From contig NZ_NHRX01000038.1 in NCBI RefSeq assembly GCF_016653115.1, positions 17,723 through 81,722 of the forward strand: 64,000 bases of DNA. Reading direction: 5' to 3'. The translations under genes and the position numbers were made by a program. The notes below the pieces were generated by a model that saw nothing but the letters and a program-made list of their open reading frames with translations, searched no databases and had not been told where the DNA came from. The stretch is from Rhodocyclus purpureus (GTDB taxonomy: Bacteria; Pseudomonadota; Gammaproteobacteria; Burkholderiales; Rhodocyclaceae). Shown here one piece after another: positions 22,397-31,184 of this stretch (the stretch's first letter is position 1; each line of letters starts with the position of its first letter).

Positions 22397-23566
22397 ATGC
22401 AGCAGAACGATCCCGTCTTCGATTTCGACCGTGTCATCGAGCGCCGCGACGGCGACTCGCTCAAGTGGAACCGCTACGCCGGCCGCGACGTGCTGCCGCT
22501 GTGGGTCGCCGACATGGATTTTGCTTCGCCGCCGGCGGTGCTCGCCGCGGTGCAGCAGCGGCTCGACCACGGCATCCTCGGCTACAGCGTGCCGACGCAG
22601 GAAGTCACGGACGCGGTCGTCGCCTATCTCGACCGCCGCTACGGCTGGCAGATCGAGTCCGACTGGATCGTCTGGCTGCCGGGGCTGGTCACCGGGCTCA
22701 ACGTCGCCTGCCGCGCGGTCGACGGCGGCGTGCTGACGGCGACGCCGGTCTATCCGCCCTTCCTGTCGGCGCCGAAGCTTTCCGGGCGCGCGCTGACGAC
22801 GGTGCCGCTGGTCGAGCGCAATGGCCGCTGGGTGTTCGACTTCGCCGCCATGGCCGCTGCCTGCGCTCAGGGCGGCGACAAGGCGCCGGCGCTCCTGCTG
22901 CTCTGCCACCCGCACAACCCGGTCGGCCGCGCCTGGAGCGCCGACGAACTCGCCGAACTGGCCGACTTCTGCCGCTGCCACGACCTCGTCGTCTGTTCCG
23001 ACGAGATCCACTGCGACCTGGTCCTCGACGGCGGGGGCAGGCACCAGCCCTTCGCGACGATCGACGAGGACGCCGCAGCGCGCAGCATCACGCTGATGGC
23101 GCCGTCGAAGACCTACAACATCCCCGGTCTCGGCTGCGCCTGGGCGGTGATCCCCGACGCGAGCCTGCGCCGGCGCTTCAGCGGGGTCATGAACGGCATC
23201 GTCCCGCACGTGAACCTCTTCGGCTACGTCGCCTGCGCGGCCGCGCTGCGCGACTGCGAGGACTGGCGGCTGGCGCTGCTCGACTACCTGCGCGGTAACC
23301 GCGACCGCGTCGAGGCGGCGGTGGCAGAGATGCCGGGCCTGTCGATGACCCACGTCGAGGCCGGCTACCTGGCCTGGATCGACGCGCGCGGCTTGCCCGG
23401 CGTGGCCGAGCCGGCGGCTTTCTTCGAGGCGGCCGGGGTCGGCCTCAACAACGGCGCCGACTTCGGTCTGCCGGGCTGGGTGCGCCTCAACTATGGCTGC
23501 CCGCGCGCGACGCTCGATGCGGCGCTGGCGCGCATGCAGGCAGCCTGCGCAGCGGTGGCGCAGTAA
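22397..23566 (+). CDS. patB: PatB/MalY-type PLP enzyme (cystathionine beta-lyase or aminotransferase)
   Basis: A fold-type I PLP enzyme of 389 residues. The Schiff-base lysine is Lys238 in APSKTYNIPGL. Other motifs are PLWVADMDFASPPAV, typical of the MalY/PatB subgroup, and CHPHNPVGRAW. PatB-type members cleave C-S bonds of cystathionine or cysteine. Whether this one is a lyase or a transaminase cannot be told from sequence. AGGAT lies before the ATG at 22397. The neighbouring genes give no pathway clue. Confidence 0.85.
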   Translation: MQQNDPVFDFDRVIERRDGDSLKWNRYAGRDVLPLWVADMDFASPPAVLAAVQQRLDHGILGYSVPTQEVTDAVVAYLDRRYGWQIESDWIVWLPGLVTGLNVACRAVDGGVLTATPVYPPFLSAPKLSGRALTTVPLVERNGRWVFDFAAMAAACAQGGDKAPALLLLCHPHNPVGRAWSADELAELADFCRCHDLVVCSDEIHCDLVLDGGGRHQPFATIDEDAAARSITLMAPSKTYNIPGLGCAWAVIPDASLRRRFSGVMNGIVPHVNLFGYVACAAALRDCEDWRLALLDYLRGNRDRVEAAVAEMPGLSMTHVEAGYLAWIDARGLPGVAEPAAFFEAAGVGLNNGADFGLPGWVRLNYGCPRATLDAALARMQAACAAVAQ

Positions 23567-23599
23567 CAAACCCTTACAGGGGTGCCGGCGGGCGGCGGC

Positions 23600-23605
23600 T
23601 ATAAT
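23600..23605 (+). promoter_or_regulatory. TATAAT -10 element before dacC
   Basis: A perfect TATAAT stands 38 bases before the dacC start in an otherwise GC-rich stretch. No good -35 hexamer lies at 16-18 bases; the nearest, TTACAG at 23574, is 20 bases away. It would drive the dacC-dat-ybeD-lipB-lipA run. Confidence 0.35.
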
Positions 23606-23642
23606 TTTCCGTTTGCCGTCGTCCTCGCGGGACTGCATCGCC

Positions 23643-24800
23643 ATGGCCCCCCTGTACAGTTTCCGTCGCTTCCTTGCCGCTGTCCTCGTGCTGCTGACCT
23701 GCGCCTCGGCGCCGGCTGCTGCCGAGCCGGGCCCGGCGTCGCCTGCGCTGGCCGCCAAGGCCTGGCTGCTGATCGAGTTCGCTTCCGGACAGACGCTCTC
23801 CGAGCAGGGCGCCGACGAACGGCTCGAGCCGGCATCGCTGACCAAGCTGATGACCGCCTACCTCAGCTTCGCGGCGCTGAAGGACGGCACGCTCAAGCGC
23901 GATCAGGCGATCAAGGTGTCCGAGAATGCCTGGCGTGCTCCCGGATCGCGCATGTTCCTGCTGCCCGGCAAACCGGTCGTCGTCGAGGACCTGATCAAGG
24001 GCATGATCGTCCATTCCGGCAACGACGCGACCCTCGCGCTTGCCGAGCAGATCGGCGGCAGCGAGGAAGGCTTCGTGCAGATGATGAACCGCCAGGCGCA
24101 GCGACTGGGCATGAAGGCGTCGAGCTTCCGCAACCCGACCGGCCTGCCCGACCCGCAGCACTACTCGACGGCGCGTGACCTGGCGACGCTGACCAGCGCG
24201 CTGATCCGCGACTTCCCCGACGAGTACGCGCGCTACTACGCGCTCAAGGAATTCCGCCACAACGACATCACCCAGCCCAACCGCAACCGGCTCCTGTGGA
24301 TGGACCCGAGCGTCGATGGCGTCAAGACCGGCCATACCCAGGCTGCCGGCTACTGCCTGATCTCGTCGGCCAAGCGCGGGCAGCGCCGGCTGCTGGCGGT
24401 GGTGCTCGGCACGGCCAGCGAAGCGGCGCGTGCACAGGAATCGCAGAAGCTGCTCGACCACGGTTTCCAGTCCTTCGATGCGGTGCAGCTCTACGCCAGG
24501 GGCCAGCCCGTTTCCCGACTGAAGGTGGCCGAGGGCGCCGAAGAGAGCGTCGGCGCCGGCTTCACCAGCGGCCTGGTCGTCGCCGTGCCGAAGGGCGCCG
24601 CGTCGCGCATCAAGGCCGAACTGGTCGCGCCGCAGTCGCTGACGGCGCCTGTCAGCCTCGGCCAGACGGTCGGCCGGGTGCGCCTGCAGGTGGACGGCAA
24701 GTCCTGGGGCGAATTCCCGGTACAGGCGCTCGAACCCGTCGCCGTCGCCGGGATGGTGGACAAGCTGCGCCACGCGGTGCGGCAGTGGTTCAATCGATAG
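23643..24800 (+). CDS. dacC: D-alanyl-D-alanine carboxypeptidase (PBP5/6 type)
   Basis: Trims the terminal D-Ala from peptidoglycan stem peptides in the periplasm. The 385-residue protein has a signal peptide (to about Ala27). Its penicillin-binding motifs are Ser65-x-x-Lys68 (SLTK), Ser125-Gly-Asn127 and Lys228-Thr-Gly. The C-terminal beta domain ends in an amphipathic helix (MVDKLRHAVRQWFNR) that anchors such enzymes to the membrane. It is followed after 19 bases by a D-amino-acid transaminase gene, which makes metabolic sense. Confidence 0.94.
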   Translation: MAPLYSFRRFLAAVLVLLTCASAPAAAEPGPASPALAAKAWLLIEFASGQTLSEQGADERLEPASLTKLMTAYLSFAALKDGTLKRDQAIKVSENAWRAPGSRMFLLPGKPVVVEDLIKGMIVHSGNDATLALAEQIGGSEEGFVQMMNRQAQRLGMKASSFRNPTGLPDPQHYSTARDLATLTSALIRDFPDEYARYYALKEFRHNDITQPNRNRLLWMDPSVDGVKTGHTQAAGYCLISSAKRGQRRLLAVVLGTASEAARAQESQKLLDHGFQSFDAVQLYARGQPVSRLKVAEGAEESVGAGFTSGLVVAVPKGAASRIKAELVAPQSLTAPVSLGQTVGRVRLQVDGKSWGEFPVQALEPVAVAGMVDKLRHAVRQWFNR

Positions 24801-24819
24801 CGAGCTTGGGGAGAAGACG

Positions 24820-25680
24820 ATGACGGTCTATCTGAACGGGCAATACCTGCCACTGGCCGAGGCGAAGATTTCGCCGCTCGACCGCGGTTTCCTCTTCGGC
24901 GACGGTGCCTACGAGGTGATTCCGGTCTATTCGCGCCGGCCCTTCCGCCTCGACGAGCATCTGGCACGGCTGCAGAAGACGCTCGACGCGATCCGCCTGC
25001 CCAATCCGCTGGCCGACGCCGAATGGCGCGAGGTGATCGCGCGCATCGTCGCCGCCGGCGAGAGCGAGGACCAGTCGGTGCTCCTGCAGGTGACGCGCGG
25101 CGCCGACGTGATGCGTGACCACGCCTTCCCGGTCGGCGTGCCGCCGACGGTGTTCGTGTTCACCGCGCCGCTGGTGACGCCGGGACCCGTCCAGCGCGCT
25201 GCCGGCGCCGCCGCGATCACCGTCGCCGATGCGCGCTGGGCGCGCTGCGACCTGAAGGTGATCTCGCTGGTCGCCAACGTGCTGGCGCGGCAGCAGGCGG
25301 TCGATGTCGGCAGCGTCGAGGCGATCATGCTGCGCGACGGCCTTCTGAGCGAGGGCGCCGCGTCGAACATCTTCGTCGTCAAGGACGGGGTCCTGCTGGC
25401 GCCGCCGAAGGACTGGCGCATGCTGCCGGGGATCACCTACGACGTGGTGCTCGAACTCGCCGCCCGCCACGGCATGAAGTTCGAGGTACGCGACATCGCC
25501 GAGGCCGAGCTGCGCGCTGCCGACGAGCTGTGGATGACCTCGTCGACCAAGGAAGTGCTGGCGATCGTCACGCTCGACGGCCAGCCGGTCGGTGACGGCC
25601 GCCCCGGGCCGGCGGCCCAGCAGATGTACGCGTGGTACAGCGCCTTTCGTGACCAAGTGATGAGGAACAGCGATGCCTGA
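24820..25680 (+). CDS. dat: D-amino-acid (D-alanine) transaminase
   Basis: A fold-type IV PLP enzyme of 286 residues. The Schiff-base lysine is Lys146 (ARCDLKVISL), and LLSEGAASNIFVV and TSSTKEVLAI are family signatures. It probably links D-alanine and D-glutamate pools for peptidoglycan. GGGGAGAAG lies before the ATG. Its end overlaps ybeD by 8 bases. Branched-chain transaminases share the fold, but the length and the dacC neighbour favour D-amino acids. Confidence 0.88.
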   Translation: MTVYLNGQYLPLAEAKISPLDRGFLFGDGAYEVIPVYSRRPFRLDEHLARLQKTLDAIRLPNPLADAEWREVIARIVAAGESEDQSVLLQVTRGADVMRDHAFPVGVPPTVFVFTAPLVTPGPVQRAAGAAAITVADARWARCDLKVISLVANVLARQQAVDVGSVEAIMLRDGLLSEGAASNIFVVKDGVLLAPPKDWRMLPGITYDVVLELAARHGMKFEVRDIAEAELRAADELWMTSSTKEVLAIVTLDGQPVGDGRPGPAAQQMYAWYSAFRDQVMRNSDA

Positions 25681-25975
25681 TCGTCCCTCCCCCCTGCCTG
25701 CCGCGAACGCCACGTCGGGCGACGCGCTGTTCGACTTTCCCTGTGCGTTCCCGCTGAAGATCATGGGCCGTTCCGACGGCGCGCTGGCGCAGGCGGTGCT
25801 GGACATCGTGCTGCGCCACGACCCCGGTTTCGACGGCAGGACGATGGAAATGCGCGCTTCCAGCGGCGGCAAGTACGTGAGCCTCACCTGCACGGTGACG
25901 GCCGTCTCGCGCGCACAGCTCGACGCGCTCTACCGCGAGCTGACCGCGCACCCGCTGGTCAAGGTCGTGCTGTGA
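25673..25975 (+). CDS. ybeD: YbeD/DUF493 family protein
   Basis: A 100-residue protein with a small ferredoxin-like ACT-type fold, of unknown molecular function. Motifs are FPCAFPLKIMG at the start of the domain and GGKYVSLTCTVTA. The association dacA/C - ybeD - lipB - lipA is conserved across beta- and gammaproteobacteria, so a link to cell-wall or lipoate metabolism is often suggested but unproven. It overlaps dat. Confidence 0.9.
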   Translation: MPDRPSPLPAANATSGDALFDFPCAFPLKIMGRSDGALAQAVLDIVLRHDPGFDGRTMEMRASSGGKYVSLTCTVTAVSRAQLDALYRELTAHPLVKVVL

Positions 25976-26041
25976 GTGGTGGCGTGGTGGCTGCCGCCTC
26001 TTCCGACTCTCCCGCGCAAAACGCTCCCGCAGCAAGCTGCT

Positions 26042-26065
26042 GTGGGAGGGCCGGCAGTCCCGAAT
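26042..26065 (+). repeat. REP element, single copy
   Basis: GTGGGAGGGCCGGCAGTCCC followed by GAAT is a solitary copy of the 24-base REP family. It sits inside the dat-ybeD-lipB-lipA run, between ybeD and lipB. Its stem has one mismatch. It lies upstream of the chosen lipB start, which argues against a longer lipB frame. Confidence 0.8.
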
Positions 26066-26098
26066 CAACGCTATCCTGCGCTGCCGTCTCACACTGAC

Positions 26099-26773
26099 GT
26101 GAATCCTCCCGCCCTTCCGCTGCTGCGCGAACTCGGCCGCGTCGACTACGAGCCGACCTGGCACGCGATGATGGCGTTCACCGCCGCGCGCGGTCCCGAC
26201 ACCGCCGACGAGCTGTGGCTGTGCGAGCATCCGCCGGTGTTCACACTCGGCCAGGCCGGCCGCCCCGAACACCTGCTCGCCGACATCGGCGTGCCGCTGG
26301 TGAAGATCGACCGCGGCGGGCAGATCACCTACCACGGCCCCGGGCAGGTGGTGGTCTACCTGCTCGTCGACCTCAACCGTCGCCGGCTGAAGGTGCGCGA
26401 ACTGGTCACCCGCATCGAGCAGGCGGTGATCGACCTGCTCGCCGAGCACGGCGTCGCCGCCGGGCGGATCGACGGCGCGCCGGGAGTCTATGTCGGCCTG
26501 GCGGACGGCACGGGCAGGCCGGCGTCGCCGGCCAAGATCGCCGCGCTCGGGCTGCGCATCCGCAACGGCTGCAGCTACCACGGCGTCTCGCTCAACGTGG
26601 ACATGGATCTATCGCCGTTCGCCGCGATCAATCCCTGCGGCTACGCCGGACTCGCCGTGACGCAGACGCGCGTGCTCGGCGTCCCGCTGACGCCGCACGC
26701 CGCCGGGCTGGCGCTGGTGCGGCACCTGTCCGCGCAACTGACGGCCGCCGGCCCGGCCGGTCTGGAACAATGA
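26099..26773 (+). CDS. lipB: Octanoyl-[acyl-carrier-protein]:protein octanoyltransferase
   Basis: Transfers octanoate from ACP to lipoyl domains. From the GTG at 26099 the product has 224 residues, normal for LipB. Active-site Cys180 (NPCGYAG) and Lys146 ([11 protein letters not shown]) are present, with the [12 protein letters not shown] signature. The frame is open back to 25976, but that stretch contains a REP and is not family-like. The stop overlaps a possible lipA start (ATGA at 26770). Confidence 0.93.
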   Translation: MNPPALPLLRELGRVDYEPTWHAMMAFTAARGPDTADELWLCEHPPVFTLGQAGRPEHLLADIGVPLVKIDRGGQITYHGPGQVVVYLLVDLNRRRLKVRELVTRIEQAVIDLLAEHGVAAGRIDGAPGVYVGLADGTGRPASPAKIAALGLRIRNGCSYHGVSLNVDMDLSPFAAINPCGYAGLAVTQTRVLGVPLTPHAAGLALVRHLSAQLTAAGPAGLEQ

Positions 26774-26787
26774 AAGGAAGCATGAGC

Positions 26788-27834
26788 ATGTCCGAACCCG
26801 TCAGCGGCACCCCCGAGGCGAGCGCCGGGACCGATTCCATGACCGCCGGCGCTGCTGCATCTGCCGACGGCGCGGTCGCGGCCGCCCCGGTCCGGCTCGT
26901 TCCCGGCGAAAAGCAGAAGCGCGAGGCGAAGACCGCGCGCATCCCGATCAAGGTCGTTCCCGCCGAGCCGCTGCGCAAGCCGTCGTGGATCCGCGTCAAG
27001 CTCGGCGGCGACAGCACCCGCTTCAACGAGATCAAGCGCCTCTTGCGCGAGCAGCACCTGCACACCGTCTGCGAGGAAGCGACCTGCCCGAACATCGGCG
27101 AGTGCTTCAGCCGCGGCACCGCGACCTTCATGATCCTCGGCGACATCTGCACGCGCCGCTGCCCGTTCTGCGACGTCGGCCACGGCAAGCCGCTGCCCCC
27201 CGACGCGGCCGAACCGGCGAAGATCGCCGCCAGTGTCGCCGCGCTCAAGCTGCGCTACGTCGTCATCACTAGCGTCGACCGCGACGACCTGCGCGACGGC
27301 GGCGCCGCCCACTTCGTCGAGGTCATCCGTGCCGTGCGTGCCGCGTCGCCGACGACGGTGATCGAGGCGCTGGTCCCCGATTTCCGTGGCCGCCTCGACG
27401 TCGCGCTCGACATCCTCTGCGCCGATCCGCCCGACGTGCTCAACCACAACCTCGAAACGGTGCCGCGCCTGTACAAGCAGGCGCGTCCCGGTGCCGACTA
27501 CGCGCACTCGCTGGCGCTCTTGAAGGCCTTCAAGGCGCGTTGTCCTGCGGTCGCGACCAAGTCCGGGCTGATGGTCGGTCTGGGCGAAACCGACGAGGAA
27601 ATCCTCGAAGTGCTGCGCGACCTGCGCGAGCACGACACCGAGATGCTCACCATCGGCCAGTACCTCGCCCCCTCGGCACACCACCTGCCGGTAACGCGCT
27701 ACGTGCACCCCGACGTCTTCGTCGACTACCAGCGCGCCGCGCTGCAGATGGGCTTCACCGCCGCCGCCTGCGGCCCGCTGGTGCGTTCGAGCTACTGGGC
27801 CGACCGGCAGGCGGGCGTCGAACTGCGGGAGTGA
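26788..27834 (+). CDS. lipA: Lipoyl synthase (radical SAM)
   Basis: Inserts two sulfurs into octanoyl-lysine. The auxiliary cluster cysteines are Cys95, Cys100 and Cys106, and the radical-SAM triad is Cys121, Cys125 and Cys128 (CTRRCPFC). The terminal serine motif is RSSY. The ATG at 26788 has AAGGA 9 bases upstream; in-frame ATGs at 26770 and 26782 are also possible. The first 55 or so residues are an Ala-rich extension before the family domain starts. The long upstream extension of this frame is only a shadow of lipB. Confidence 0.93.
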   Translation: MSEPVSGTPEASAGTDSMTAGAAASADGAVAAAPVRLVPGEKQKREAKTARIPIKVVPAEPLRKPSWIRVKLGGDSTRFNEIKRLLREQHLHTVCEEATCPNIGECFSRGTATFMILGDICTRRCPFCDVGHGKPLPPDAAEPAKIAASVAALKLRYVVITSVDRDDLRDGGAAHFVEVIRAVRAASPTTVIEALVPDFRGRLDVALDILCADPPDVLNHNLETVPRLYKQARPGADYAHSLALLKAFKARCPAVATKSGLMVGLGETDEEILEVLRDLREHDTEMLTIGQYLAPSAHHLPVTRYVHPDVFVDYQRAALQMGFTAAACGPLVRSSYWADRQAGVELRE

Positions 27835-27878
27835 GTCGAAAGCCCCAGGTTTTCTGTTCCGATGCCGAACTCGCCAGA

Positions 27879-27962
27879 CACGGTGGAGCGGGCGCCGGGT
27901 GCGACGACTTTTTGACAGCCATGAGGAGCGCCCGGCGCCCGCTCCGCCGTGCGCAATTGCGC
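27879..27962. repeat. Long inverted repeat and palindrome downstream of lipA
   Basis: Arms of 24 bases at 27879-27902 and 27928-27951 are complementary at all but two positions, separated by 25 bases; each contains GGAGCGGGCGCCGGG. Directly after comes the perfect 12-base palindrome GCGCAATTGCGC (27951-27962). No T-run follows, so this is not a standard terminator. It does not match the 24-base REP family. It could be a different palindromic repeat or a protein-binding site. Confidence 0.7.
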
Positions 27963-28083
27963 TGACGGTAACGTCAATTGGCGTGAGGCAAGGGGGCTGC
28001 GGGGGACCTGCCACGATCCTGAAACAAGCCCTTGTTTTCGTTGCGCGCAACTGTTCTCGGTACCCGCCAAATCATTGAGAAAT

Positions 28084-28122
28084 AATGGTTCAGTCGCTAC
28101 CATTCGTTGCATGATTCGTTGC
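28084..28122. promoter_or_regulatory. Candidate operator before the yjjJ-like pseudogene
   Basis: AATGGT (28084-28089) and ACCATT (28099-28104) form an inverted repeat with a 9-base spacer. ATTCGTTGC then occurs twice, at 28102 and 28114, in direct orientation. All of this lies within 45 bases of the start codon, a typical place for an autoregulatory site. Confidence 0.4.
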
Positions 28123-28127
28123 GCGCC

Positions 28128-29113
28128 ATGACCAGTGTCCTTCCTGAAACCCTGCTGCGCATCCTGCGCGCGCACCCGCGTGCCGGCAGCGCCGAGCTTT
28201 GTCGCCTGCTCGGCGGCGTGAACCGCTCGACGCTGGCGCGCGCGCTGCGTTCGCTCGAAGGCCGCGTCGTCAGCCGCGGCGGCTCGCGGCGCATCCGCTA
28301 CGCGCTGCGGCGCGAACTGCGCGGCAGCGCAGCGGGGCTGCCCGTCTATCGCATCGACGCTGCGGGGAGGGGACACGGGGAGTCGCCGGCTCTTCAGCGG
28401 GCGGCGAGTTTCCGAAATTCACCGTGCGCTGGATGCGCCAGGGGCAGGTCGTCGACCTGATCGTCAAGTTCTCGGGTGCCGACGGCTCGCCGGCGGTACA
28501 ACGCTGGTCCGACCTGCTCGTCTGCGAGCATCTTGGCCTTGAATCCTTCAGCCAGCTGGGTGTTCTGGCGGCGACAAGCGCCATCGTCCGGGCTTGCGGT
28601 CGGACTTTTTTTGAAGTCGAGCGCTTCGACCGGCACGGCGAATCCGGGTGCTCGCCGGTGTGCACGCTGGCGAGCATCAACGCCGCACTGATCGGCAGCG
28701 CGGCTGCGCCGTGGCCGCGTACGGCGCGCCGCTTGCACGCGCGCGGCTGGCTGACGGCCGAAGACCTTGCCCGGATCGACCTGGTCTGGTCCTTCAGAAG
28801 GCTGATCGGCAACACCGACATGCACGAGGGCAATCTCGCTTTCCGTCCCGGTCTGCGCCTGGCGCCGGTTTACGACATGCTGCCGATGCTCTATGCGCCC
28901 TTGCGTGGCGGCGAACTGCCGGCCCGTGCCTTCTCCGTCGAGCCGCCGCTTCCCGGAGAAGCGGCGACCTGGCGGCGGGCGGCGCCTGCTGCTGCCGACT
29001 ACTGGCGCAACTGCGCCGAAGACACGCGCATCAGCGACGATTTCCGGCGAATCTGCGCCGAAAACGCGGGCAGGATCGAGCGTTTTTTAGACAGCTGCCA
29101 CGCCAGCTGCTGA
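28128..29113 (+). pseudogene. HipA-like kinase of the YjjJ type, frameshifted and internally deleted
   Basis: Codons from 28128 encode a winged-helix start (LLRILRAHPRAGSAELCRLL) running to YRIDAAGRG. The frame then changes near 28370-28390, and a second frame continues with GGEFPKFTVRW to the stop at 29113. The second part carries the HipA kinase signatures IGNTDMHEGNLAF and PVYDMLPMLY. YjjJ proteins are about 440 residues; here the two parts total about 325, so roughly 110 residues between them are missing as well as the frame. It is probably non-functional as a kinase. No separate antitoxin gene is visible. Confidence 0.8.
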
Positions 29114-29120
29114 AAATCGC

Positions 29121-29897
29121 CTATTGCTCGACGAAGGCGCGTTCGATCAGGTAGTCGCCGGCGACGCCGATGTGCGGCGAGATGTGGAAACCGTAGCCGT
29201 CGAGCAGCGCCGAGATTTCCTTGAGCATCGACGGGCTGCCGCAGATCATCGCGCGGTCGGTCGCCGGGTCGAGCGGCGTCTCGCCGATGTCAGCGAACAG
29301 CTTGCCCGAGCGGATCAGGTCAGTCTGCCGTCCCTGGTTGCGGAAGGCTTCGCGGGTGACGGTCGGGTAGTAGACCAGCTGTTCGCTGACCATCTCGCCG
29401 AGGAACTCGTGCTGCGGTAGTTCTTCTTCGATGTAGTCGTGATAGGCGAGCTCGTTCTGCCAGCGCACGCCGTGCACCAGGATGACCTTCTCGAAGCGCT
29501 CGTAGGTTTCCGGGTCGTGGATCAGGCTCATGAACGGCGCGAGGCCCGTGCCGGTGGCGAACAGGAACAGCCGGCGTCCCGGCTTCAGGTCGCGCAGGAC
29601 CAGCGTCCCGGTCGGCTTGCGGCTCAGCAGCAGCGGGTCGCCCGGGCGCAGGTGCTGCAGGCGCGAGGTCAGCGGACCGTCGGGGACCTTGATGCTGAAG
29701 AATTCGAGATGTTCCTCGTGGTTGGCGCTGGCGATGCTGTACGCGCGCATCAGCGGCCGGCCATTCACCTCCAACCCGAGCATCACGAACTGGCCGTTGG
29801 TGAAGCGCAGGCCGGGGTTGCGCGTGGTGCGGAAGCTGAACAGGTTGTCGTTCCAGTGATGGACCGAGAGGACGGTTTCGGCGGCGATAGTGCTCAT
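29121..29897 (-). CDS. fpr: Ferredoxin/flavodoxin-NADP+ reductase
   Basis: An FAD enzyme of 258 residues that moves electrons between NADPH and ferredoxin or flavodoxin. Motifs are RAYSIASAN (FAD binding), ATGTGLAPFMSLI (NADP binding) and the C-terminal VAGDYLIERAFVEQ. The ATG at 29897 is the first good start. It is divergent from a LysR-type gene with a 99-base shared region. The same arrangement (fpr and finR) regulates oxidative-stress induction of fpr in pseudomonads, so similar control is inferred. Confidence 0.93.
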   Translation of the reverse strand: MSTIAAETVLSVHHWNDNLFSFRTTRNPGLRFTNGQFVMLGLEVNGRPLMRAYSIASANHEEHLEFFSIKVPDGPLTSRLQHLRPGDPLLLSRKPTGTLVLRDLKPGRRLFLFATGTGLAPFMSLIHDPETYERFEKVILVHGVRWQNELAYHDYIEEELPQHEFLGEMVSEQLVYYPTVTREAFRNQGRQTDLIRSGKLFADIGETPLDPATDRAMICGSPSMLKEISALLDGYGFHISPHIGVAGDYLIERAFVEQ

Positions 29898-29960
29898 GAG
29901 CAAGGCTCTTGGGGAATTGACGATGGACGCAGTCTAGTCCTCGACACTCAATTGAAAAAG

Positions 29961-29979
29961 CGGATAATTTCTCTATCCG
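29961..29979. promoter_or_regulatory. Candidate LysR-type operator in the fpr/LysR divergent region
   Basis: CGGATA (29961-29966) and TATCCG (29974-29979) are perfect inverted arms with a 7-base spacer. They are centred in the only AT-rich part of the 99-base divergent gap. Interrupted dyads in this position are typical LysR binding sites. It lies 18 bases before the regulator's start codon, so autorepression is plausible. Confidence 0.5.
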
Positions 29980-29996
29980 TTATCTGCTAAGCCGAT

Positions 29997-30920
29997 ATGC
30001 GAATCACCCTGCGCCAGCTCGAAATCTTCGCCGAGGTCGCCAAGACCGAGAACGTCTCGCGCGCCGCCGAACGCCTCGCCATGTCGCAATCGGCGGCGAG
30101 CAGTGCGCTGGTCGAACTCGAGCGACAGTTCGACAGCCCGCTGTTCGACCGCATCGGCAAGTCGCTGCACCTCAATGCGACCGGCGCCGGCTTGCTGCCG
30201 CTGGCCGAGTCGCTGCTCGGCCAGGCGCGCGACCTCGAGGCCTACCTCGCCGGCGGCAGGCTCGGGCCGCTCAACGTCGGCGCGACGCTGACCATCGGCA
30301 ACTACTTGGCGACGCTGGTGCTCGCCGACTACCTGCGCCAGCACCCCGATGCACCGGCGCAGTTGCACGTCGCCAACACCGAACTCGTCATCGCGCGCCT
30401 CTTGCGCTTCGAGTGCGACTTGGCGCTGGTCGAGGGCGAGGTCAGCCACCCGGATCTACAGGTCGAACCCTGGCTCAAGGACGAGCTGGTGGTCTTCTGT
30501 GCGCCGCAGCATCCGCTCGCCGCGATCCGGACCGCCGACAACGCGCTGCTGGCGGCGCAGTCGTGGATCCTGCGCGAACGCGGCTCGGGGACGCGCGGCC
30601 TGTTCGACCGCGTCATCGCCTCGCAGCTTGCCCGCTTGAATCTGCGCCTCGAACTCGAGCATACCGAGGGTATCAAGCGCGCCGTCGAATCGGGGCTCGG
30701 TATCGGCTGCCTGTCGCGGCTGGCGCTGCGCGAAGCGTTCCGCCGTGGCAGCCTGGTCGAGGTCGCCACGCCGCAGTTCGACCTCGGCCGTAATTTCTAC
30801 TTCGTCCGCCACCGTCAGCGCCACGAAAGCGCCGCGATGCGCCGGTTTCGCGATCTCTGCCAGGCGATCACGGAGGGCGCGAGCAGCGCAGCGACGGTGC
30901 GGACGCCGTTCATCCCGTAG
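29997..30920 (+). CDS. LysR-family transcriptional regulator (FinR-like by context)
   Basis: A 307-residue regulator with the N-terminal winged helix RQLEIFAEVAKTENVSRAAE and the substrate-binding-like domain from about residue 90. The recognition helix region is SQSAASSALVELE. It is divergently transcribed from fpr, and the pairing suggests it activates fpr under superoxide or sulfite stress as FinR does. That assignment rests on context. A 7-bp hairpin (31043-31062) downstream lacks a T-run. Confidence 0.88.
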   Translation: MRITLRQLEIFAEVAKTENVSRAAERLAMSQSAASSALVELERQFDSPLFDRIGKSLHLNATGAGLLPLAESLLGQARDLEAYLAGGRLGPLNVGATLTIGNYLATLVLADYLRQHPDAPAQLHVANTELVIARLLRFECDLALVEGEVSHPDLQVEPWLKDELVVFCAPQHPLAAIRTADNALLAAQSWILRERGSGTRGLFDRVIASQLARLNLRLELEHTEGIKRAVESGLGIGCLSRLALREAFRRGSLVEVATPQFDLGRNFYFVRHRQRHESAAMRRFRDLCQAITEGASSAATVRTPFIP

Positions 30921-31100
30921 CAGTGCGACGAAGCGTGATGCTCAGTCACGCATCGGATAAATTCCCGCCGTCGCGATGAGGTGACGCGGTTCGCCTTCCT
31001 GCCTGTCACGTTTCGTCTGCTGGACGAGGCACGCTTCACTCACTGTTGCATCGGCGCAACAGCCTGTCCCCCGCTACGCGCGTTTGCTGATTGCTGCTTA

Positions 31101-31130
31101 TTGACTCGGGATAGCTCAAATGAATAGATT
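31101..31130 (+). promoter_or_regulatory. Candidate promoter of the outer-membrane protein gene
   Basis: TTGACT (31101-31106) and TAGATT (31125-31130) are 18 bases apart in an AT-richer stretch. They lie about 55 bases before the start codon at 31185. Nothing else was recognised in the 264-base gap except a small hairpin near 31043-31062. Confidence 0.4.
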
Positions 31131-31184
31131 GGCGGTGCTGTTGCTGTGAATTGATGACAAACGCCAACCTCGGGAGTCCTGAAC

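Noticed and set aside
26215..27834. A 539-residue version of lipA starting inside lipB
   Set aside because: The first 185 or so residues are an alternative frame of lipB with Arg/Ala-rich composition. Ribosome-site position and family length place the lipA start at 26770-26788.
31043..31062. Hairpin CTGTTGC/GCAACAG as terminator of the LysR gene
   Set aside because: The 7-bp stem is perfect but no T-run follows and it is 120 bases past the stop, so a terminator call is not supported.
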